From Pseudomonadota bacterium (GTDB taxonomy: Bacteria > Pseudomonadota > Gammaproteobacteria > Burkholderiales > Ferrovaceae): DNA of 53,723 nt. The position numbers were made by a program, and so were the translations under genes. The DNA is taken from contig JAJZRV010000005.1 of assembly GCA_021850135.1 (NCBI GenBank), forward strand, positions 1-53,723, read 5' to 3'. Below the pieces are notes generated by a model. It made no database searches. It was not told the DNA's origin and saw only the letters and a list, made by a program, of their open reading frames with translations. Shown in pieces: positions 15,555 through 24,676 of this stretch. Position 1 is the first letter of the stretch. Every line of letters starts with the position of its first letter.

Positions 15555-17150
15555 ATGTTGCAAGCTGCATTGGGTACACGGGGCATGGTCACGGCCCCAC
15601 ATGCCCTGGCCGCCCAGGCCGGACTCGACATCCTGCGCCAGGGGGGCAACGCCATCGAGGCCATGGTTGCGGCAGCCAGCACCATCGCCGTGGTCTATCC
15701 GCATATGAACAGCATCGGTGGCGATGGTTTCTGGGTGATCCTGCCGCCTGACGGTGAGCCGCTCGCCATCAGCGCTTGCGGTGGTGCCGCTGCCGCAGCT
15801 ACCATCGCGACTTATCGGGCGCAGGGCATGGACGCCATTCCCACGCGCGGCCCGTGGGCGGCCAACACCGTTGCCGGCACCGTGGGCGGCTGGCAGGCCG
15901 CGCTGGAAATCGCGCAACGGCTGGGCGGAAAAATACCGCTCGAGGCATTGCTTGCCGAAGCTATTCGTTATGCGGAAGACGGCATTCCGGTCACCCCCAG
16001 CCAGTCACTCCTGACCGCGAAGAAATTGGGCGAGCTGCAAGGGCAGCCGGGTTTTGAAGAAGCCTTCCTGCCCGGAGGGGCGGTGCCCCGTCCCGGGCAA
16101 CGCTTTCTTCAACCGCGCCTTGGGGCAACGCTCCGGCGCCTGGTCCGCGAGGGCCTGGACAGTTTCTACCGCGGTCCGCTGGCGGCGGATATTGCGGCGG
16201 ATCTGAAAACCATCGGTGCGCCGGTGAGCGCCGAAGACCTTGCGGGTTATCGTGCCGAAGTCGTCACGCCGCTGCATCTTGCGCACGACAGCGGAGACCT
16301 CTACAACATGACCTTGCCTACGCAAGGGGCCGTCTCGCTTGCGATCCTGGGGATTGCCGAGCGCGCCGGGCTTGCAGCCGTGGTCCCTGACAGCGCAGAC
16401 CATGTGCATCTGCTGGTGGAATCCACCAAGAAGGCGTTTCAGTTGCGCGACCAGTTTGTCACGGACCCCAGGGAATGTCCGGTCGCGCCCCAGTCGCTGC
16501 TGGACGGTGCGCGCCTGGACGCACTGGCGGCCCAGATACGCAAGGACCATGCTGCGCCGTGGGGCGCCGGCCGGGGGCCTGCGGACACCATCTGGATGGG
16601 GGCCATCGATGCCGATGGCCTGGCCGTGTCGTTCATCCAGAGCATCTACCATGAATACGGCAGCGGCTGCGTGTTGCCGCGCACGGGCATCAACTGGCAA
16701 AACCGGGGCGCCTCCTTCAGCTTGAAGCCCGAGGCCCTGCTGGCCCTGAAGCCGGGCAAGAAACCCTTTCATACGCTCAATCCGGCAGCGGCGCGCCTGA
16801 AGGATGGACGCGTCATGGTCTATGGCACCATGGGGGGGGATGGCCAGCCCCAGACCCAGGCGGCAGTGTTCACGCGCCACGTGGTTTTCGGCCAGCCGCT
16901 GCAACAGGCTGTCACTGCGCCACGCTGGCTGCTGGGGCGGACTTGGGGCCAGACCTCGGACACGCTCAAGCTCGAGGCACGTTTTCCCCAGGACGTTGTG
17001 GCCACACTGCGATCGCGGGGGCATGAAGTGGAGCTTCTGCAGGACTTCGACGAAACCGTGGGGCATGCCGGGGCGGTGGTGCGCCACCCTGACGGGTTTC
17101 TGGAAGGGGCGACGGATCCGCGTTCCAACGGCGGAGTGGCCGCGTACTGA
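15555..17150 (+). CDS. gamma-glutamyltranspeptidase-superfamily Ntn-hydrolase, HpxW (oxamate amidohydrolase)-like
   Basis: The protein has 531 residues, an Ntn-hydrolase precursor expected to cut itself at an internal threonine. The N-terminal half has the GGT fold signatures (HALAAQAGLDILRQGGNAIE, GGDGFW, WAANTVAGTVGGW). The predicted catalytic Thr is T345 in GPADTIWMGAIDADG, followed by SFIQSIYHEYGSG and GINWQNRGASFSL, and by the glycine pair MGGDGQPQTQ. No signal peptide is seen, unlike classical exported GGT. The bulky start and the IQSIYHE/GINWQNRG region fit the cytoplasmic HpxW branch, which in Klebsiella converts oxamate to oxalate and ammonia in urate breakdown. The assignment to HpxW rather than another GGT-like amidase is inference. 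It is co-transcribed with the OxlT-like carrier and preceded by AAGGAAAC. Confidence 0.72.
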   Translation: MLQAALGTRGMVTAPHALAAQAGLDILRQGGNAIEAMVAAASTIAVVYPHMNSIGGDGFWVILPPDGEPLAISACGGAAAAATIATYRAQGMDAIPTRGPWAANTVAGTVGGWQAALEIAQRLGGKIPLEALLAEAIRYAEDGIPVTPSQSLLTAKKLGELQGQPGFEEAFLPGGAVPRPGQRFLQPRLGATLRRLVREGLDSFYRGPLAADIAADLKTIGAPVSAEDLAGYRAEVVTPLHLAHDSGDLYNMTLPTQGAVSLAILGIAERAGLAAVVPDSADHVHLLVESTKKAFQLRDQFVTDPRECPVAPQSLLDGARLDALAAQIRKDHAAPWGAGRGPADTIWMGAIDADGLAVSFIQSIYHEYGSGCVLPRTGINWQNRGASFSLKPEALLALKPGKKPFHTLNPAAARLKDGRVMVYGTMGGDGQPQTQAAVFTRHVVFGQPLQQAVTAPRWLLGRTWGQTSDTLKLEARFPQDVVATLRSRGHEVELLQDFDETVGHAGAVVRHPDGFLEGATDPRSNGGVAAY

Positions 17151-17175
17151 GCGCGCCCACTCCGGTCGGCATCTT

Positions 17176-17943
17176 TCAGGCGCTCAACGCCCGATAGATG
17201 CCGATGAATGCCGGGCCCACCAGGACGACCAGCAACCCCGGGAAAATGCAGAACACCAGGGGGAACAACAGTTTCAGCCCCAGCGTTGCTGCGGCGCTTT
17301 CGACAGCCCGGTGACGCTGGCGGCGCAAATGCGCTGCCTGTACCCCCAGCGCGTCGCTCACCCGGGTGCCAAAGCGCTCTGCCTGGATCAGCAAGGACAC
17401 CAGCCCCTCTACGGATTCCAGCCCCACCCGTTGTGCCAGGTGGCGCAGGGCGCGCGTCCTGCTGCTGCCTGCTGCAAGCTCGAAGGAGAGTGCATGCAGC
17501 TCCTGGGCCAATGCCGGACACGCTCCGGCGAATTCGCGCCCGACCCGCGCCACCGCCTGTTCCAGGGACAACCCGGCTTCCACGCACAGCACCAGCAGGT
17601 CCAGCAGTTCCGGCAGTGCGCGCGCGATGGCCCGTTGGCGTTTTCGGATGCGCAGGCCAAGCCAGGCGTTGGGGGCGTAATAGCCTGCCGTGCTGGCGGC
17701 GATCAGGAAGGCACCTTGCAGGAGGAGCGCGCCCGTATGGAAGGCCAGGAGTCCTGCCAGCCCCGCCGGCAACAGCAGCGCAAGCCCCGCCTTGGCTGCG
17801 AAATACAGCAAGGGGGTGGTCGGCTGGCGGATCCCGGCGTTGAGAAAGCGAATGCGCTGGGGGCTGTGATGCCAGTCCTCACGGGGGCGGGCAAGGTGCC
17901 CCAGGGGTTCCAGCCAGCGCTGGATGCGTTGGCGTGTGGTCAT
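17176..17943 (-). CDS. tadC: tight adherence (Flp pilus) membrane protein TadC
   Basis: TadC is one of the two inner-membrane platform proteins of the Flp (tad) pilus machine, a GspF/PilC relative. The start at ATG 17943 (MTTRQRIQRWLEPLGHL) overlaps the tadB stop (ATGA) and gives 255 residues. A T2SSF-type domain covers the region from LRIRKRQRAIARALPELLDLLVLCVEAGLSLEQA onwards. Hydrophobic segments near residues 49-90 and at the C-terminus (FCIFPGLLVVLVGPAFIGIY) are membrane spans. It is the last gene of the tad operon. The 25-nt gap to the converging HpxW-like gene shows no clear terminator. Confidence 0.88.
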   Translation of the reverse strand: MTTRQRIQRWLEPLGHLARPREDWHHSPQRIRFLNAGIRQPTTPLLYFAAKAGLALLLPAGLAGLLAFHTGALLLQGAFLIAASTAGYYAPNAWLGLRIRKRQRAIARALPELLDLLVLCVEAGLSLEQAVARVGREFAGACPALAQELHALSFELAAGSSRTRALRHLAQRVGLESVEGLVSLLIQAERFGTRVSDALGVQAAHLRRQRHRAVESAAATLGLKLLFPLVFCIFPGLLVVLVGPAFIGIYRALSA

Positions 17944-18725
17944 GGTTCCAGGCGGGTCAATTGCTTCATGATGAAGAGCCCGCAGACCCACAGCAGGACC
18001 GCGCCTGCTGCCACCTGGCGTCCGAAGGGGTCCTCACCCAGCAGCGTCAGCAAGCCGGGATGGAGCGCTTGCGTCAGCAGCGCGCAGGCGACGGGCAGGA
18101 TGCTGAGGATCCAGGCAGACAGGCGCCCCTCCGCAGACAGGACCCTGATCTGGGCGCGCAGGGCAGCCCGCTCGCGAATGACCCGCGCCAGCTGATCGAA
18201 CATGCGCGTGATGTCGCCGCCCGTTTCGCGATGCAGACAGGTCGCTACGATGAAGGTTTGCAGGTCGGGCAGGGGGACGCGTGCGCCGAGGTGGTTCAGG
18301 GCCATCGGCAGTCCTGCCCCAAACCCGATTTCCTCCGTGGTGATGCGCAGTTCCCCGGCAAGCGGTTCACGCAATTCGACGCTGGCCAGTTCCAGGGCGC
18401 GGGGCAGATCATGCCCCGCGCGCAAGGCACGGCTGATGAAATCCAGGGCGTCAGGAAACTGGGTGCCGATGCGGCGCAGGCGCCTTTGTCCTGCCAGGCG
18501 TTTGAGCAAGGACAGGTGCATCGGCCAGGGTCCCGTTGGGGGCGGCATGCGCACCGGCGGCGGGATCGGGGCCAGCGGGACGGGCTCGTCATCCCATTGG
18601 GCCAACCGGGCGCGCCAGCGATGACCCGGCCCGAAACGGCCATCCCACCACCAGACCAGTGCCTCCAGCAGCAACAGCACCAGCACAAAGAGCGACAGCG
18701 AAAATACGGCCAGTGCCGGGCTCAT
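17940..18725 (-). CDS. tadB: tight adherence (Flp pilus) membrane protein TadB
   Basis: TadB is the second platform protein of the Flp pilus assembly machine. This protein has 261 residues, starting [20 protein letters not shown] (first membrane helix). A central T2SSF domain follows (QFPDALDFISRALRAGHDLPRALE, ELRITTEEIGFGAGLPMALNHLGARVPLPDL, REtGGDITRMFDQLARVIRER), then C-terminal helices. The start overlaps the tadA stop (ATGA) and the stop overlaps the tadC start. Confidence 0.9.
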   Translation of the reverse strand: MSPALAVFSLSLFVLVLLLLEALVWWWDGRFGPGHRWRARLAQWDDEPVPLAPIPPPVRMPPPTGPWPMHLSLLKRLAGQRRLRRIGTQFPDALDFISRALRAGHDLPRALELASVELREPLAGELRITTEEIGFGAGLPMALNHLGARVPLPDLQTFIVATCLHRETGGDITRMFDQLARVIRERAALRAQIRVLSAEGRLSAWILSILPVACALLTQALHPGLLTLLGEDPFGRQVAAGAVLLWVCGLFIMKQLTRLEP

Positions 18726-19972
18726 GAGGCGTGCTCCCAGGGTTCGCCAAACAGTTCGAGGCGTTCGGCAAACACCGAGGGCGCCTGGGCGGACACGAAG
18801 ACACCTTCGATGCGCCGGTCCCGATGGCGCTTGTGCGGCGTGAAGACATAACGCGGGTGCGTTTGCAGCCGCCCCTGCTTGCGGCCGCAGAGCTCCGTGA
18901 TGGAAGTGATTTTCCGGCTGCCATCGGGCAGGCGTGCCGTCTGGATGATGACCTGCAATGCGCTGGCGATCTGGGAGCGCACGTTGTTCTCCGACAGGCC
19001 TCCGTGGCCCAGGGCCACCATGTTTTCCAGGCGGGTCAGGGCGTCTTCGGGGGAGTTGGCATGCAGGGTGGTGAGCGACCCTTCGTGGCCGGTGTTCATC
19101 GCCTGCAGCATATCCAGGGCTTCGGCCCCCCGAACCTCTCCCACGATCAGGCGATCGGGGCGCATGCGCAGGGCGTTTCGCACCAGGTGGCGCGGCGTGA
19201 TTTCTCCCTGGCCCTCGAGATTGGCCGGGCGCGCTTCAAGACGGACCACATGCGTTTGGTGCAGGCGCAGTTCGGCGGCATCCTCGATGGTGATCAAACG
19301 TTCGTGGGGGGCGATGAATCCCGACAGGGCATTGAGCAGCGTGGTTTTTCCGCTGCCGGTGCCGCCCGAGATCAGGATGTTGAGCCGGGCCTGCACGTAG
19401 CGGGTCAGGAGGTCGCCCATTTCCTGGGTCAGGCTGCCGTGCTCGATCAGGCGCTGGAGCGTGAGCGGCGTCTGGCCGAAACGGCGAATCGAGAGGATCG
19501 GGCCATCGAGCGCCAGCGGCGGTATGATGGCGTTGACCCGCGAACCGTCCGGCAGCCGCGCATCCACCATGGGACTCGATTCGTCGATGCGGCGTCCCAC
19601 GCGCGAGACGATCTTGTCGATGGTCCGGATCAGGTGGTTGTCGTCCTCAAACGATCGCGCTTCGCGAATCAGCTGACCCTGCCGTTCCACATAGATCTGG
19701 TCCGGGCCGTTGACCAGGATGTCCGAGATGTCGGGATCCTGCAGCAGCGGCTCCAGCGGTCCGAGCCCCAGCATCTCATGCTGGATGTCCTCCACCAGCT
19801 GGCGATGCTCGAGGGCGTTGATGGCAGGCTTCTCCACCAACAGGCAGCCTTCGATCCATGCCTTCACTTCGTTGCGCTGGCGTTCCGGAGCCAGGGCCTG
19901 CAGGCGGGCAAGGTCGTACCGGTCCAGGAGATGGTGGTGAATTTTGGCGCGCAATGTGGACAGTGATTTCAT
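18722..19972 (-). CDS. tadA: Flp pilus assembly ATPase TadA (CpaF)
   Basis: TadA is the cytoplasmic secretion ATPase that powers Flp pilus assembly. It has 416 residues of the VirB11/CpaF type. Walker A is GGTGSGKT (203-210), the Asp box is [10 protein letters not shown] (226-235), Walker B is RLIVGEVRG (274-282), and the His box ([18 protein letters not shown]) follows. The N-terminal domain (residues 1-150) includes [17 protein letters not shown], a CpaF hallmark. It follows tadZ by 12 nt and overlaps tadB by 4 nt. Confidence 0.95.
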   Translation of the reverse strand: MKSLSTLRAKIHHHLLDRYDLARLQALAPERQRNEVKAWIEGCLLVEKPAINALEHRQLVEDIQHEMLGLGPLEPLLQDPDISDILVNGPDQIYVERQGQLIREARSFEDDNHLIRTIDKIVSRVGRRIDESSPMVDARLPDGSRVNAIIPPLALDGPILSIRRFGQTPLTLQRLIEHGSLTQEMGDLLTRYVQARLNILISGGTGSGKTTLLNALSGFIAPHERLITIEDAAELRLHQTHVVRLEARPANLEGQGEITPRHLVRNALRMRPDRLIVGEVRGAEALDMLQAMNTGHEGSLTTLHANSPEDALTRLENMVALGHGGLSENNVRSQIASALQVIIQTARLPDGSRKITSITELCGRKQGRLQTHPRYVFTPHKRHRDRRIEGVFVSAQAPSVFAERLELFGEPWEHAS

Positions 19973-19984
19973 GAAAGGCCGTGT

Positions 19985-20818
19985 TCAGGAGTGTTGGGGA
20001 TTCCAGCGCCATTGCTTTTTCCACCAGCGTTGCAGCAGGCCCCGGGGGGCGGCGCTGCGTGGTTCGGGGGCGGGGATCAAGGTGCGGGCCAGCGTGATCA
20101 GGTTTTGGCAGAGGGGGTGAAACGGTGCCAGGGTCCAGAGCGCCTGTCCCCCGTGGATGCAGGCAGTGACGAGCGCGGTATCCTCGGGGATCCGGTGCAC
20201 GATGCGTGCGCCAAGCGCCTGCTCCATCGTTTTGGGTTGCGGGCTGCTCTGGGGCGTGACCCGGTTGAGCACGGGCACGAGGCGTGCCGGTTCGATGCCT
20301 TGCGCGATCAGCGCGCTGAGCAGGCGGCGCCCATCCCGGATCATGGGCAGCGTGGTTTGCAACACCGGCAGCAGCCGGTCGGCGCCGTTCAGGAGAGGCA
20401 TCATGGCGGGGTCCGCCATCCGTCCGCAGTCGAACAGGATGCAGTCGAAGCGTTTTCGGGCCGTCTCCAGAAAAATGCGCAGCCCCTCCGGCGGCAAGGT
20501 GCGCATCTGCAGCGGGTCGTCGTGTGCGGCGAGTACGCCCAACCCGGGCAGCGGCCACAGCAGCGCCGATTCCAGCAACGCCGGATCGAAGCGCTCGGGG
20601 TGGCGTAACAGGTCCTCGAGGGAAGCTCGGGGTTCGTGCTGGGACAGCATCAAGGCCGCGTCGCCAAAAGATTGCACGCCATCCACGAGCAACACCCTGA
20701 GTTGCCAGCGCAATGCCAGAAGGCTTGCCAGCTGTGTCGTGAGGAAAGTGGTGCCCACGCCGCCCTTGCAACTGAAGAGGGCGAGGACGGTGCCGGGGCT
20801 GGGGGAGGATGGGCTCAT
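19985..20818 (-). CDS. tadZ: TadZ/CpaE-like pilus assembly ATPase (MinD/ParA fold)
   Basis: This 277-residue protein begins almost at once with a deviant Walker A (CKGGVGTT, residues 17-24) and continues with LVDGVQSFGDAALMLSQHEP and ILFDCGRMADPAMMPLL, the MinD/ParA-type core. TadZ/CpaE proteins localise the Flp machine to a cell pole or site. Most family members carry an N-terminal atypical receiver domain; here it is absent. It sits between the tadE-like genes and tadA, the usual place. Confidence 0.85.
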   Translation of the reverse strand: MSPSSPSPGTVLALFSCKGGVGTTFLTTQLASLLALRWQLRVLLVDGVQSFGDAALMLSQHEPRASLEDLLRHPERFDPALLESALLWPLPGLGVLAAHDDPLQMRTLPPEGLRIFLETARKRFDCILFDCGRMADPAMMPLLNGADRLLPVLQTTLPMIRDGRRLLSALIAQGIEPARLVPVLNRVTPQSSPQPKTMEQALGARIVHRIPEDTALVTACIHGGQALWTLAPFHPLCQNLITLARTLIPAPEPRSAAPRGLLQRWWKKQWRWNPQHS

Positions 20819-20822
20819 GCGG

Positions 20823-21368
20823 CTAGCCCGAACCCGCCCCTGCGCCCTCGAGTGGCACGGTGACGGTGGCCATGGGCAGGAACAATTGAAAGCCCGTCCC
20901 GAAAATCCCGATCGGAAGATAGGCCACAGGCTGGCAGGGCGTGATGCCGGGGGCGCACAGGGAGGCCTGGACCGCCGTGACGCAAGGGCTCAGGCCCAGG
21001 GCGCAATTGGACTGATTGAGCGCAGCGCTGACGGGTGGCGCGCTGGTGGGGCTGAGCGCGCCGTATGCCCCGGTCATGAACTGGATGGCGACGGTCCCGT
21101 TGGTGATTTCTCCAATGCCTGGAAAAGCAATCGTGCCGGTACCCGCTCCGGGGTGCAACACGGCGTCGTATTGCGCGGCGGCGGTGAGGTCAAAGCCCCA
21201 GACGGCGGCATCGCGTGCGGCGCGGCGCGTCACCTCCTGCGCCGAATTCCAGACGAACAGGATGCGACCCAGCTCCATGACACCAAACAGCAAGGTCAGC
21301 AGCAAGGTGGCCACCAGCGCGAACTCCACGCTGGTGGCTCCCCGCTGCAAGGATCTAGTTGTTGGCAT
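20823..21368 (-). CDS. TadE-like pseudopilin (second copy, TadF position)
   Basis: The start at ATG 21368 gives 181 residues beginning MPTTRSLQRGATSVEFALVA. The Gly followed by ATSVE, with Glu at +5, is a class-IV prepilin-type cleavage site leading into a hydrophobic helix, as in TadE/TadF pseudopilins. The remainder is periplasmic, with four cysteines (SNCALGLSPC, ASLCAPGITPC) that could form disulfides. The start lies 14 nt inside the preceding tadE-like gene, suggesting translational coupling. The TadE/TadF distinction is by order only. Confidence 0.8.
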   Translation of the reverse strand: MPTTRSLQRGATSVEFALVATLLLTLLFGVMELGRILFVWNSAQEVTRRAARDAAVWGFDLTAAAQYDAVLHPGAGTGTIAFPGIGEITNGTVAIQFMTGAYGALSPTSAPPVSAALNQSNCALGLSPCVTAVQASLCAPGITPCQPVAYLPIGIFGTGFQLFLPMATVTVPLEGAGAGSG

Positions 21369-21903
21369 AACGGTAGAGTGCGCTGGCATGGAGCGTGATG
21401 CGGTAGCCGCTGTCCGTGTTGACGACGGTGGCTCCCGTCGTGCCCACCGCAGGAAAGTAGAAAGGCATCCATGACCCCAGATTGGCCAGCGGCAGGGTGA
21501 TGATCGCCTGCACGTAACCCAGCGAGGCGTCCACCGCAACGCTGGATCCTGGCACGCAATAGGCGGGCGGGGCGGCAAAGGGGTTGAAGGCGGCATCAAG
21601 GCACAACAGCGCGATGTTGGAGGCCTGGATGCCAAAGACGCCGCCGCTGCGGATGTCCTGGAGCAGTTGCGCCTCGATGCCGGGCATGCGTTGCCCAAGC
21701 GCGTTTGCCGGGGCCAGACTGAGCGCGCGAGCCCCTTCCTCCGCCGCATTTTGCAGCACGTTCTGGGTCCAGTACACGCGGCCGAACTCCACGATGAATG
21801 CGCACAGCGTGACCAGCAGCGGCAGCATCAATGCCAGTTCCACGGCTGCTGCGCCGCGTTGTCGTCGGTGCGGGGGCTGGGCGCGGATGGCGGCGACGGA
21901 CAA
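21355..21903 (-). CDS. tadE: TadE-like pseudopilin
   Basis: The protein has 182 residues. The only start that keeps the basic leader is TTG 21903, placed 7 nt after the tadG stop; TGAGG overlapping that stop can serve as ribosome site. The leader HRRQRG is followed by AAAVELALMLPLLVTLC, a TadE-type prepilin cleavage site with Glu at +5 and a hydrophobic helix. The periplasmic part has two cysteines. TadE pseudopilins are processed by the prepilin peptidase and are needed for Flp assembly. Confidence 0.8.
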   Translation of the reverse strand: MSVAAIRAQPPHRRQRGAAAVELALMLPLLVTLCAFIVEFGRVYWTQNVLQNAAEEGARALSLAPANALGQRMPGIEAQLLQDIRSGGVFGIQASNIALLCLDAAFNPFAAPPAYCVPGSSVAVDASLGYVQAIITLPLANLGSWMPFYFPAVGTTGATVVNTDSGYRITLHASALYRYANN

Positions 21904-21912
21904 GGGGGCGCC

Positions 21913-22503
21913 TCAGCGATAGAGCAACGGCGGGACGGGCGGCGCGTAACCGGCCACGGCATACCCGAAAGGGGTCAGGCCGGAGGAAGGCCCCATGCCC
22001 AATTGATCGAGGATCCGGGCAAAGTAGGGCGAGAGGGCAGGCTGCAGGCCGGTATCCACTTCCAGGTATCGCAGACCGGTGGCATCCATCACGCCGGTGC
22101 TGGCGCTGTTGCCGGTGGCGCCGACGAATGTGCAGGCCGGTGCCTGTGCGCTCCAGTGGGGGGCCGTGACGCTGCCGCCGTGCAGTGCGCTGGTGGCGCC
22201 ATTGGCGTTGGCGCAAACCCCCAGGCGAAAGGTGGCGAGCGCGGGGTCGAAGGCGGTGCTGGCTTCCAGGGGTAGGGGGTAGCGGATCAGCACGGCCTGG
22301 GCCTCCAGCACGGCATTGAGCGTGCCGGTCAGCGTGTTGTCGAGCTGACGCGCGCCGGCCAGGGCGGCGGCATCGGCGGCGGTCTGCAGCGTGCCGCGCG
22401 CCAGGTACAGGCGCGACAGGTCCAGTGCCATGGCCACAAAGGCCAGCAGCACCATCAGGACGGTGAGCAGGGTGAGGGTGACGCTGCCGACCTGTGCCCT
22501 CAT
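21913..22503 (-). CDS. TadG-like pilus assembly protein
   Basis: This 196-residue protein starts MRAQVGSVTLTLLTVLMVLL, one membrane helix after a short leader, then ALDLSRLYLARGTLQTAADAAALAGAR. That last stretch is the hallmark of the TadG N-terminal domain (a helix followed by Ala-rich LQxAADAAALAGA). It is far shorter than full TadG proteins, which often add a von Willebrand-type domain, so it represents only the TadG/TadE-like minimal form. The start overlaps the rcpA stop (ATGA). Confidence 0.78.
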   Translation of the reverse strand: MRAQVGSVTLTLLTVLMVLLAFVAMALDLSRLYLARGTLQTAADAAALAGARQLDNTLTGTLNAVLEAQAVLIRYPLPLEASTAFDPALATFRLGVCANANGATSALHGGSVTAPHWSAQAPACTFVGATGNSASTGVMDATGLRYLEVDTGLQPALSPYFARILDQLGMGPSSGLTPFGYAVAGYAPPVPPLLYR

Positions 22504-23903
22504 GGCCGGCCCTCCAGGCGTCCGCCCAGTACGCGTTCCGTCATGCTGGGTTCGCGATAGTGGTCCGTGGGCAGGTCCGGTTGCTCGTGGCTGGCGGCGA
22601 CGAGATGCGGGGTGACCACAAACACCAGTTCGGTTTTGTCCGTCTGGAAATTGGGGCTGCGAAACAGCGCCCCCAGCAGTGGAATCTCTCCCAGGAAAGG
22701 CATGGCATTGAGCGTGGCGTTCACGTTGTTGCGCACTAGCCCGCCAATGATGAAATGCTCGCCGTCCTTGAGCTGGACGGTGGTGCTGGCGCGCCGCGTG
22801 GTGAAGGACGGCAGGATGGTGGGTGCGAGGCCCGGCCCGCTACTGACATTGACGCCCTGCGGATTGAGCTCGGAGACCTCGGGGGTGACCGTCAGCCAGA
22901 TCTGCCCCTCCTCCAGGGCCTTGGGCAGGAAATGCAGTGAGACGCCGTATTCCTGCTCGGTCAGCGTGACCATGTTGCCGCCCATGCCATTGGGCGTGCT
23001 GGTGGGAATGAGGACTTTTCCCCCGGCGAGGAAATGGGCTTCCTGGCCGCTCAGGGCCATGAGCGTGGGTTGGGCCAGGATCTTGATCAGCCCGTCGCTG
23101 TGCTGGCCATCCAGCGTGACGGAGAGGGCGCGATTGAAGGTGACTTCGGCGGGCCCCTGCGTGAGGAGATTGGAGAGGACGCCAAACGACCAGGTGCCAT
23201 TCGTTTTGCGGTACTGGATCGAGGCGCCCAATTCATCCATCAGCAGGCGCGAGACTTCGGCCACCTTGACCTCCAGCAGGATCTGGGCGGGTTGCGCCAC
23301 GGTCAGCAGGTTGATGAGATGCGGGGCGGCCCAGGCGGCCGGTGTGGTGACGCCGGGCACCGTGCGGGCCCCCGGGGCGCCACCGGCGGGGGCCGCCGGT
23401 GGCAGCGAGGGCGTGGGCAAGGCGCCGGTTCCGCCCACCCCTGCGGGGGTTGCAGGGGCGTGCGTGAGGAAGGCCTGGGCGATGGCCACAGCCTGCTCGG
23501 CGCGAATGACGTCGGAAACCTTGCCCAGCAGCACGACGGACTCGCCGCTGGAGGACACCTGGATCTGCCCCTCCCCGGGCAGCAACAGGCGCAACCGGGC
23601 CAGCAGGGGGGCGACATCGCGCTCCACGTTCAGATTGAAGACCTGCGGGCGCCCGTGTTCCTGCCACAGCAGCACATTGGTGGTGCCAGCCGATTTTCCC
23701 ACCAGGTACAGCTCGCGTCGGCCCAGCAGCATCACATCGGCCACCTGCGGTTGCCCGACGGACAGGCGGGTGACGCGATGGTCCAGCGGAATCACGGCGG
23801 ATTTGCCCTCCAGCAGGGTGAGGGTGTGTTCCTCCGGCGGGACCTGGGCCGAGGCGCCGCAACAGGCCAGGGCCAGCAGTACCAGTGCAGCGCGTCGGAT
23901 CAT
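22500..23903 (-). CDS. rcpA: Flp pilus outer-membrane secretin RcpA (CpaC)
   Basis: This is the outer-membrane channel of the Flp pilus, 467 residues with a signal peptide (MIRRAALVLLALACCGASAQ). The N-terminal pilus-secretin domain (LTLLEGKSAVIPLDHRVTRL, VGKSAGTTNVLLWQ) is followed by a BON-like stretch, a Pro/Gly/Ala-rich linker near residues 150-190 and the C-terminal secretin domain (QPAQILLEVKVAEVSRLLMD, KDGEHFIIGGLVRNNV, FLGEIPLLGALFRS, TELVFVVTPHLV). It overlaps its neighbours on both sides by ATGA junctions. Confidence 0.93.
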   Translation of the reverse strand: MIRRAALVLLALACCGASAQVPPEEHTLTLLEGKSAVIPLDHRVTRLSVGQPQVADVMLLGRRELYLVGKSAGTTNVLLWQEHGRPQVFNLNVERDVAPLLARLRLLLPGEGQIQVSSSGESVVLLGKVSDVIRAEQAVAIAQAFLTHAPATPAGVGGTGALPTPSLPPAAPAGGAPGARTVPGVTTPAAWAAPHLINLLTVAQPAQILLEVKVAEVSRLLMDELGASIQYRKTNGTWSFGVLSNLLTQGPAEVTFNRALSVTLDGQHSDGLIKILAQPTLMALSGQEAHFLAGGKVLIPTSTPNGMGGNMVTLTEQEYGVSLHFLPKALEEGQIWLTVTPEVSELNPQGVNVSSGPGLAPTILPSFTTRRASTTVQLKDGEHFIIGGLVRNNVNATLNAMPFLGEIPLLGALFRSPNFQTDKTELVFVVTPHLVAASHEQPDLPTDHYREPSMTERVLGGRLEGRP

Positions 23904-24676
23904 CGTTGCAGGCTCCGCTCCATGCCGCGGATCACTTCAGTGGCCGTCGCCGTTGCGGCAGGCCCGGCACTGAAACGGCCCAGCAGGGTCTGGCGGGTGG
24001 CACCCGTCGTGGGGGTGATCTGGGGGTCCACCTGGTTGCGCAAGACCAGCGACAGGGTGCCGATGCTGCGCGCCAGGTCCAGTTGTTCCGCCTCGGCAGG
24101 CGTTACCTCCAGCGTGACCGCATTGACCACGTGCGGTCGGGTTTCGTCGGGGTTGGCCTCCTGGGCCACGGCCAATACGGGCACATGTTCCAGCACGATT
24201 TTCGAGATGCTGCTGCCGGCATGGCCGGGCGTGCCTTCATGCAGGCTGTTGACCACCACGTCCACATAATTCCCGGGCAGGGCAAATCCCGCCACGCCGA
24301 CCACTTCGTTGACGCGCACGGTCATGGCCCGCCGGCCGCGTGCGATGATGGCGGACAGGCCGCCCCGGGTGCCTTCCGGCGCCAGGGCGCTCTCCAGGAT
24401 GGGGGTGCCTTGCGGCAAGGTCATGCGCACGTAGCGTCCTTCCAGGCGCGACGCATCGGCGGCGAAGCCCGGCGGGAGCAGATGGTCGGGCCAGGCCTGC
24501 AGGGTGACGTTTGCGGACGTCAGGCGCGTGCCCTGCGGCAGCGTCGCGGCGGCCACGGCCACCGGCACGGCGGTCCCGCGGGCCGCATGCATCAGCCAGC
24601 GTGCCGACAGGGCCGTCACCCCCAGGGCCAGCGCGATGCCGCCCGCAATCCACCAGGGTTTGTGCGGCAGGTTCAT
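23900..24676 (-). CDS. rcpC: Flp pilus assembly protein RcpC (CpaB)
   Basis: From ATG 24676 the protein has 258 residues: a membrane anchor (WWIAGGIALALGVTALSARWLM), a SAF-like domain (VAVAAATLPQGTRLTSANVTLQAWP, GRYVRMTLPQGTPILESALA) and the RcpC/CpaB domain (MTVRVNEVVGVAGFALPGNYVDVVV, EVTPAEAEQLDLARSIGTLSLVLR). CpaB proteins sit in the periplasm near the secretin. Upstream open frame belongs to the tadV-like gene. ATGA overlaps join it to both neighbours. Confidence 0.9.
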   Translation of the reverse strand: MNLPHKPWWIAGGIALALGVTALSARWLMHAARGTAVPVAVAAATLPQGTRLTSANVTLQAWPDHLLPPGFAADASRLEGRYVRMTLPQGTPILESALAPEGTRGGLSAIIARGRRAMTVRVNEVVGVAGFALPGNYVDVVVNSLHEGTPGHAGSSISKIVLEHVPVLAVAQEANPDETRPHVVNAVTLEVTPAEAEQLDLARSIGTLSLVLRNQVDPQITPTTGATRQTLLGRFSAGPAATATATEVIRGMERSLQR

